A DNA stretch of 5,983 nucleotides. Source: an uncultured Oscillospiraceae bacterium. GTDB lineage: Bacteria; Bacillota; Clostridia; Oscillospirales; Oscillospiraceae. Of this stretch, positions 5,161-5,983 are shown piece by piece. The notes beneath the pieces are model-generated. The model was not told where the DNA came from. It ran no database searches and was given only the letters and a program-made list of their open reading frames with translations. Each line of letters begins with the position of its first letter. Within the stretch, counting starts at the first letter, position 1. The translations under genes were made by a program, and so were the position numbers. The stretch covers positions 1-5,983 of the forward strand of contig CALWXI010000008.1 in NCBI GenBank assembly GCA_944385455.1, given 5' to 3'.

Positions 5161-5983
5161 TCCGTGAATACAAAACCGTGGAGGAGATCGTCAGCCCGCT
5201 GATGATGGTCCGCATGGTGGAAAACGTCACCTACGACGAGCTGGTGGAGGTGGAACTGCGGGACGGCTCCGTCCGCCGGGGCAAGGTGCTGGAGGTCAAC
5301 GGCGACACCGCCGTGGTACAGCTTTTTGAATCCGCCGCCGGCATCAACATGGCCGACGCCAAGGTTCGCTTTCTGGGTCATCCCCTGCAGCTGGGGGTTT
5401 CCGGCGACATGCTGGGCCGTGTGTTCAACGGCATGGGCCAGCCCATCGACGGCGGTCCCGAAATTCTGCCCGAGGAGTACCGGGACATCAACGGTCTGCC
5501 CATGAACCCGGCGGCCCGGGACTATCCCAACGAGTTTATCCAGACCGGCGTCAGCACCATCGACGGCCTGAATACTCTGGTCCGCGGCCAGAAGCTGCCT
5601 ATTTTCTCCGGATCCGGCCTGCCCCACGCCAACTTGGCGGCCCAGATCGCCCGGCAGGCTCGGGTGCGGGGCGACGAGGCGTCCAACTTCGCCGTGGTGT
5701 TCGCTGCCATCGGCATCACCTTTGAGGAGTCGGAGTTCTTCGTCAGTGAGTTCCGCCGGACCGGCGCCATCGACCGCACGGTGCTCTTTTCCAACCTGGC
5801 CAACGACCCGGCGGTGGAGCGTATCTCCACACCCCGCATGGCTCTGACGGCCGCGGAGTATCTGGCCTTTGAAAAGGGGATGCACGTGCTGGTCATCATG
5901 ACCGATATCACCAACTATGCCGAAGCGCTGCGGGAGGTCTCCGCCGCCAAGAAGGAGGTCCCCGGCCGCCGCGGCTTCCCGGG
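5157..5983 (+). CDS. ntpB: V-type ATPase subunit B (non-catalytic head subunit), 3' truncated by window
   Basis: Subunit B alternates with A in the head and completes the catalytic site at the A/B interface. The frame stays open from the ATG at 5157 to the window edge, giving 275 of about 460 residues. The N-terminus MIREYKTVEEIVSPLM, the barrel segment RFLGHPLQLGVSGDMLGRVF, and RDYPNEFIQTGVSTIDGLNT closely match known B subunits. At the P-loop position it has SGSGLPHA (151-158), lacking the Lys-Thr of an active Walker A. This is normal for B and shows the site is not catalytic. VLVIMTDITNYAEALREVS (244-262, Asp250) and PGRRGFPG (ending at the edge) follow. The arginine finger (Arg350 in E. 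hirae NtpB) lies beyond the window and cannot be checked. The start overlaps the A stop by four bases. Confidence 0.97.
   Translation, partial: MIREYKTVEEIVSPLMMVRMVENVTYDELVEVELRDGSVRRGKVLEVNGDTAVVQLFESAAGINMADAKVRFLGHPLQLGVSGDMLGRVFNGMGQPIDGGPEILPEEYRDINGLPMNPAARDYPNEFIQTGVSTIDGLNTLVRGQKLPIFSGSGLPHANLAAQIARQARVRGDEASNFAVVFAAIGITFEESEFFVSEFRRTGAIDRTVLFSNLANDPAVERISTPRMALTAAEYLAFEKGMHVLVIMTDITNYAEALREVSAAKKEVPGRRGFP

Noticed and set aside
5607..5630. Broken P-loop in subunit B suggesting a dead gene
   Set aside because: SGSGLPHA in place of a Walker A is the normal state of V-type B subunits, which are non-catalytic.
5094..5914. Minus-strand open frames opposite subunit B
   Set aside because: They are shadows of B, whose plus-strand frame matches the family throughout.

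Overview
The window holds one thing: a plus-strand operon for a bacterial V-type (A/V-type) rotary ATPase. Seven subunit genes are packed head to tail. In order they are I (3' part only), K, E, C, F, A and B (5' part only). This is the order known from the Enterococcus hirae ntp operon, so a G/H-type stalk gene is expected just upstream and the D central-stalk gene just downstream, both outside the window.

The DNA is GC-rich with strong G/C preference at third codon positions. Ribosome-binding sites are strong AGGAGG types, two genes use TTG starts, and the A, B and K proteins resemble Firmicutes V-ATPases. Together these suggest a high-GC anaerobic Clostridia member (for example an Oscillospiraceae/Ruminococcaceae-like gut bacterium). 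That placement is an inference from style and not a taxonomic assignment.

Layout: 1-812 is the membrane half of subunit I with its ion-channel arginines. 831-1352 is the four-helix proteolipid K, carrying all the residues that bind Na+ in E. hirae NtpK. 1374-1967 is the peripheral-stalk subunit E, 1980-2984 the rotor adaptor C (TTG start) and 3000-3320 the small central-stalk subunit F. 3321-3387 is the only sizeable intergenic gap. 3388-5160 is the catalytic subunit A (TTG start), and 5157 to the end is the nucleotide-binding, non-catalytic subunit B, which overlaps A by ATGA.

How the parts work together: A and B form the hexameric head, whose nucleotide cycle turns the D/F shaft. C docks the shaft on the K ring. 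E (with the G/H partner) braces the head against I, and ions pass between I and the K ring. K carries a complete Na+ site, so the enzyme is probably a Na+ pump or Na+-driven synthase.

No mobile element, RNA gene, CRISPR array or promoter was seen, and no undescribed system. The most interesting local signal is in the F-A gap, where a CCTTCT sequence is exactly complementary to the Shine-Dalgarno sequence of the TTG-started A gene. This could form a translation-controlling hairpin.
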